35,106 bases of DNA, taken from assembly GCA_003171315.1 (NCBI GenBank), contig PMYE01000047.1:1-35106 (forward strand). Reading direction: 5' to 3'. The notes beneath the pieces were generated by a model. The model did no database searches. It had not been told where the DNA came from and saw only the letters and a list, made by a program, of their open reading frames with translations. Below are positions 32,239 through 35,106 of the stretch, piece by piece (within the stretch, counting starts at the first letter, position 1; each line of letters opens with the position of its first letter). This stretch comes from Acidobacteriaceae bacterium. Its GTDB lineage: Bacteria > Acidobacteriota > Terriglobia > Terriglobales > Acidobacteriaceae. The position numbers and the translations under genes are program-made.

Positions 32239-34176
32239 ATGAATGCTCTTTTGCCAACTCTGGCCGAGCCCCAGCAATTCTCGATCGCGGAGAAATTCGC
32301 ATTCGCTGTGCTTGCGGCCGCGTCTCTATGCGGTTTCTGGCGGCGGTTCGGACCCATCCTCGCAAAAATCCTGCAATCGAAAAAAGACCCTGACTTCCAC
32401 CTCTTTCCGATCGGCTGGCGCGTGCGCGATTTCGTCTGGGAGGTACTGTGCCAGGCCAAGGTCATCCGCGAACGGCCGCTCCCGGGCATGGCTCACGCCC
32501 TGGTCTTCTGGGCCTTCTGCGCCTTCGCGCTGGTAACGCTTAACCACTGCGCTGCGATCTTCGGGCTCGCGTTTCTCGATCCGGCGGGCCGCGTGGGACG
32601 GCTGTATTTCTACTTTGCGGCCGCCTTCGCCGTGGCCTGCGCGGCAGGCATTGCGGGTCTATTTGTGCGTCGGTTCCTGGTGCGGCCCAGGTGGCTGGGC
32701 GGGCTTTCGTGGGGATCGGGCTTGGTCGCGTTGCTGATCTTCGTGCTGATGGCGACGTATCTGGCGGCGTTCTACGTGGACGGCGCAGGCGGGGCGGCGC
32801 GGACCTTATGGTGGGCGCACACGCTTACTCTCCTGGCGTTTCTTCCGGTGATTCCGCATACCAAGCATCTGCATTTGGTGCTAAGCCCGTTTACGGTCTT
32901 TCTGTCGCGGAGCGGCTTCGCCCGGATTCCTCCGCTTGTTGGCGATGAGGATTTCGGACTTGTCAGCGGCAAAGATCTGACACGGCTCGTCAGCCTGCAA
33001 GCGTACTCCTGCGTGGAGTGCGGGCGTTGCATGGAGCATTGCCCGGCCAACAGCACCGGAAAGCTGCTCAACCCGAAGGAAATCGTGCTGGGGCTGCGCA
33101 GCTACCTGGATGAGTGCGGACCTGCCTCGGAGGAGCCGCTGCTGGGCAAGTACAACGCGCAGGAGGCGGCGTTCCAGTGCACCACGTGCGGAGCGTGCGA
33201 GTTCCAGTGCCCGGTCGGCATTGAGCATGTGCCGATACTCGTGGGGCTGCGGCGCGGCACCGTGAATACGGGCGCGTGGGAAGACGACCACGGAGCCAAG
33301 CTCTTCCTCGCCCTGGAACGCGGAAGCAACGCGCTGGGTATGAGCACGGTGGAGCGCGACAAGTTCGTCGAAAAGAACGCCCTGCCCTTCTTCGATGGCA
33401 CGCAGGAATACTGTTTGTGGCTGGGCTGCATGGGCGCGTACGATCCACGCGGGCGCGAGATCGTTCTGTCGCTCGTCAAGGTGATGCGATACATGGGCAC
33501 GAGCTTTGGCGTGCTGCGCAAGGAGCGCTGTACCGGCGACCCTGTGCGCCGATTGGGCAACGACCTGCTTTTCGAGCAACTGGCCGGCGCCAACCTGGAA
33601 GCTCTGGCGCAGAACAAGGTGAAGAAGATCGTCTCGATCTGTCCGCATTGCGTCCGCACCATCCAGGAAGATTGGAAGGCGTACGGAACGCCGCCCGAGG
33701 TGGAGCATCACAGCGAGTTTCTGGCTCGGCATCTGGGTGAATTGAGCTTTGCGTCAGGGCACGATTTTCATCGTGCCGAAAGCGCCGACAAAACAACCGG
33801 GGCTTTAGCCCCTGAGGGGCATGGGAAAGGGGAAATCGTCTTCCACGATCCCTGCTATCTGGGCCGCTATCGCGGGGTTTACGAGGAGCCGCGGAGTGTT
33901 GCTGCACTTGCAGGCGACCTGGTGGAGGCGCCACGTTCGCGCGAGCGCAGCTTCTGCTGCGGCGCGGGCGGAGGACTGGCGTTCTTGGGCGAGGAGAAGG
34001 GCGAGCGCGTGAGCGAGGTGCGCGCGGCGGAACTGGCGGCGACTGGCGCAAAAATCGTCGTCGCGGCCTGCCCCTTCTGCAATACGATGTTCCGGGACGC
34101 GTTGGCTGCGAAGGGAGAGGGAGCGCCGGAGTTGATGGACATTGCCGAGATCGCCGCGCGCAGGCTGCCGGAATGA
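32239..34176 (+). CDS. Membrane-bound Fe-S oxidoreductase, ETF:(methyl)menaquinone oxidoreductase-like
   Basis: A 645-residue protein with a membrane domain of about five helices (18-35, 85-110, 122-143, 160-180, 190-222) carrying histidines able to bind heme b (HALVFWAFC, WWAHTLTLL, HTKHLHL). Two [4Fe-4S] motifs follow (Cys258/261/264/268 and Cys314/317/320/324), then two CCG domains (GCMGAYD near 396, SICPHC near 467, DPCYLG near 537, FCCGAGGG near 572). This is the NarI/HdrD-like DUF224 layout described for EMO, which passes electrons from reduced ETF to menaquinone. The etfB gene next to it supports this. Residues 505-531 are an odd insertion encoded by two perfect hairpins. Confidence 0.9.
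   Translation: MNALLPTLAEPQQFSIAEKFAFAVLAAASLCGFWRRFGPILAKILQSKKDPDFHLFPIGWRVRDFVWEVLCQAKVIRERPLPGMAHALVFWAFCAFALVTLNHCAAIFGLAFLDPAGRVGRLYFYFAAAFAVACAAGIAGLFVRRFLVRPRWLGGLSWGSGLVALLIFVLMATYLAAFYVDGAGGAARTLWWAHTLTLLAFLPVIPHTKHLHLVLSPFTVFLSRSGFARIPPLVGDEDFGLVSGKDLTRLVSLQAYSCVECGRCMEHCPANSTGKLLNPKEIVLGLRSYLDECGPASEEPLLGKYNAQEAAFQCTTCGACEFQCPVGIEHVPILVGLRRGTVNTGAWEDDHGAKLFLALERGSNALGMSTVERDKFVEKNALPFFDGTQEYCLWLGCMGAYDPRGREIVLSLVKVMRYMGTSFGVLRKERCTGDPVRRLGNDLLFEQLAGANLEALAQNKVKKIVSICPHCVRTIQEDWKAYGTPPEVEHHSEFLARHLGELSFASGHDFHRAESADKTTGALAPEGHGKGEIVFHDPCYLGRYRGVYEEPRSVAALAGDLVEAPRSRERSFCCGAGGGLAFLGEEKGERVSEVRAAELAATGAKIVVAACPFCNTMFRDALAAKGEGAPELMDIAEIAARRLPE
33758..33812. repeat. Double-hairpin palindromic segment inside the Fe-S oxidoreductase gene
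   Basis: GGCACGAT/ATCGTGCC (33758-33777, loop TTTC) is a perfect 8-base-pair hairpin, and GGGGCT/AGCCCC (33799-33812, 2-base turn) a second one. Together they span the DNA for residues 507-525, a poorly conserved, polar stretch between two conserved Fe-S blocks. This looks like a REP-type element inserted in frame. Confidence 0.6.
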
Positions 34177-34210
34177 AATTGATTGCAGAATGCAGATACA
34201 AAGCGGAAAT

Positions 34211-34261
34211 GTCATCCTGAGCGGAGTCCCGCGGCGGCGGGACGGAGTCGAAGTATCTGCG
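34211..34261. repeat. REP-like element between Fe-S oxidoreductase and etfB
   Basis: The pattern TCATCCTGAGCG ... GTCGAAGTATCTGC surrounds a perfect hairpin, GTCCCGC (34226-34232) with GCGGGAC (34237-34243). Similar intergenic words are, from memory, widespread in acidobacterial and other genomes. It lies in the middle of an apparent operon. Confidence 0.5.
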
Positions 34262-34331
34262 GTTGTCTTTCCGCCCCAAAGGATGTCCTTTACTTTGCCG
34301 TTCTCGATAAAGGTTCAGGAGCGTTTTAGGC

Positions 34332-35102
34332 ATGAAGATTGTTGTCGCCATTAAACAAGTGCCTGACCGCGATGCCCCCGTTTGCATTGCACCAAGCGGA
34401 AGATGGATCGATGAGTCCGATCTTCAGTGGGCGATGAACGAGCCCGATGCCTACGCGCTCGAAGAAGCTCTGCTGCTCAAAGAGAAGAACGGCGGCGAGG
34501 TCATTGTGCTGAGCGTGGGCCCGGAGCGCGTGGCTTCGGTGCTTCGCGAGGCGCTGGCCAAAGGCGCGGACCGCGCGATCCATGTGGTTTGCGACGACCT
34601 GGTTGACCGCGACGCGCTGGGCGTGGCGCATCTGCTGGCCGCCGCGATCCAACCCGAGAATCCCGACCTTGTGCTCACCGGTCTGCAGTCGGAAGACCTG
34701 GGACTGGGTCAAACCGGCGTCATCGTTGCCGAATTACTTGGGCTGCCGCACGCGACGCTGATCGTGCACGTGGAGAAAACCGGCGACGGCATTCACGTGA
34801 AGCGTGAGCTCGAGGAGGGTTGGTTTCAGTTCATCGAGATGCCGCTGCCTGCCGTGCTGACCATGCAGTCGGGCGGCAACAAGCTACGCTACGCCACGCT
34901 GATGGGCATCAAGCGCGCCAAGACCAAAGACGTGCATCCACTCACTGCCGCGGAACTCGCCGTGGACTCGACGCCAGTGCTGCTGCTGGAGCAGGTCACG
35001 TTGCCGAAAAAACAAAAATCTACACACATTCTGCCCGGCACGGCGAAGGAAGCCGCGGCGGCACTGGTGGAAAAGCTGAAATTCGAGGTGCGCGTCCTAT
35101 GA
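34332..35102 (+). CDS. etfB: Electron transfer flavoprotein subunit beta
   Basis: A 256-residue EtfB of normal length. It starts MKIVVAIKQVPD, has VLSVGPERV, the DLVLTGLQSEDLG region and the family signature near ELEEGWFQFIEMPLPAVLTM followed by LRYATLMGIKRAKTK, where the AMP/FAD-binding site lies. EtfB pairs with EtfA to carry electrons from acyl-CoA dehydrogenases. Here the receiver is probably the upstream membrane Fe-S oxidoreductase. AGGAG lies 10 bases before the ATG. The stop codon overlaps an ATG (ATGA at 35099-35102), presumably the etfA start. Confidence 0.95.
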   Translation: MKIVVAIKQVPDRDAPVCIAPSGRWIDESDLQWAMNEPDAYALEEALLLKEKNGGEVIVLSVGPERVASVLREALAKGADRAIHVVCDDLVDRDALGVAHLLAAAIQPENPDLVLTGLQSEDLGLGQTGVIVAELLGLPHATLIVHVEKTGDGIHVKRELEEGWFQFIEMPLPAVLTMQSGGNKLRYATLMGIKRAKTKDVHPLTAAELAVDSTPVLLLEQVTLPKKQKSTHILPGTAKEAAAALVEKLKFEVRVL

Positions 35103-35106
35103 GCGG
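35099..35106 (+). CDS. etfA: Probable start of etfA (truncated by window end)
   Basis: Only the first eight bases are visible: ATG overlapping the etfB TGA, then AGC GG. The identity is inferred purely from the usual etfB-etfA order and the four-base overlap. Confidence 0.4.

Noticed and set aside
1-35106. CRISPR array, transposon or prophage
   Set aside because: No spaced direct repeats of CRISPR type, no transposase or integrase, and no phage structural genes were found. The tandem heptamers have no spacers.

Overview
The window is a GC-rich, densely coding chromosomal segment from a free-living, diderm heterotroph, most likely an Acidobacteriota of the class Terriglobia. That assignment is an inference from the combination of genes: a LolA-like carrier, PstS behind PhoB/PhoR, a Wzx/Wzy-type exopolysaccharide locus, a GH3 glycosidase, an S10 carboxypeptidase, an ETF with a membrane Fe-S oxidoreductase, and tandem heptamer repeats between genes. 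No rRNA, CRISPR array, transposase or prophage gene was seen. One tRNA is present, tRNA-Leu(GAG).

Region 1 (1-8.7 kb), housekeeping and periplasmic functions: an M16 zinc protease; a type IV pilin-like protein overlapping a LolA-like protein; a secreted DUF2846-type protein; secG with an upstream tRNA-Leu on the minus strand; a PaiB-like flavin-binding regulator; a secreted S10 serine carboxypeptidase; a GNAT acetyltransferase; and a phosphofructokinase whose active-site residues (Asp104/Lys124) point to pyrophosphate rather than ATP as phosphoryl donor.

Region 2 (8.7-20.5 kb): an uncharacterised polytopic membrane protein with a HIHH motif; a FadD-like acyl-CoA synthetase; a secreted GH3 glycosidase that lacks the usual Lys-His pair; a minus-strand phosphate-response block phoB-phoR-pstS with no pstCAB; a tRNA nucleotidyltransferase-like protein with Glu-x-Glu in place of Asp-x-Asp and a 220-residue acidic-then-basic tail; and a small uncharacterised protein.

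Region 3 (20.5-32.2 kb), exopolysaccharide synthesis: three GT4 glycosyltransferases (one split by an in-frame TGA), a small coupled membrane ORF, and a tight four-gene minus-strand operon. The operon encodes a fused Wzz/OPX transport protein, a Wzy-like polymerase or ligase, a MurJ/Wzx-like flippase and a DUF2334-type deacetylase. An NDP-sugar epimerase lies upstream. Together these would make, flip, polymerise, trim and export a surface polysaccharide.

Region 4 (32.2 kb to the end), fatty-acid electron transfer: a membrane-bound Fe-S oxidoreductase like ETF:menaquinone oxidoreductase, then etfB, whose stop overlaps the apparent etfA start at the window edge. With the acyl-CoA synthetase this suggests beta-oxidation coupled to the quinone pool.

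The most unusual non-coding signal is a family of degenerate heptamer tandem arrays in at least seven intergenic gaps. Some form inverted pairs, and two occupy the leader directly before a start codon. A second is a double-hairpin palindromic segment that appears to have inserted in frame into the Fe-S oxidoreductase gene.
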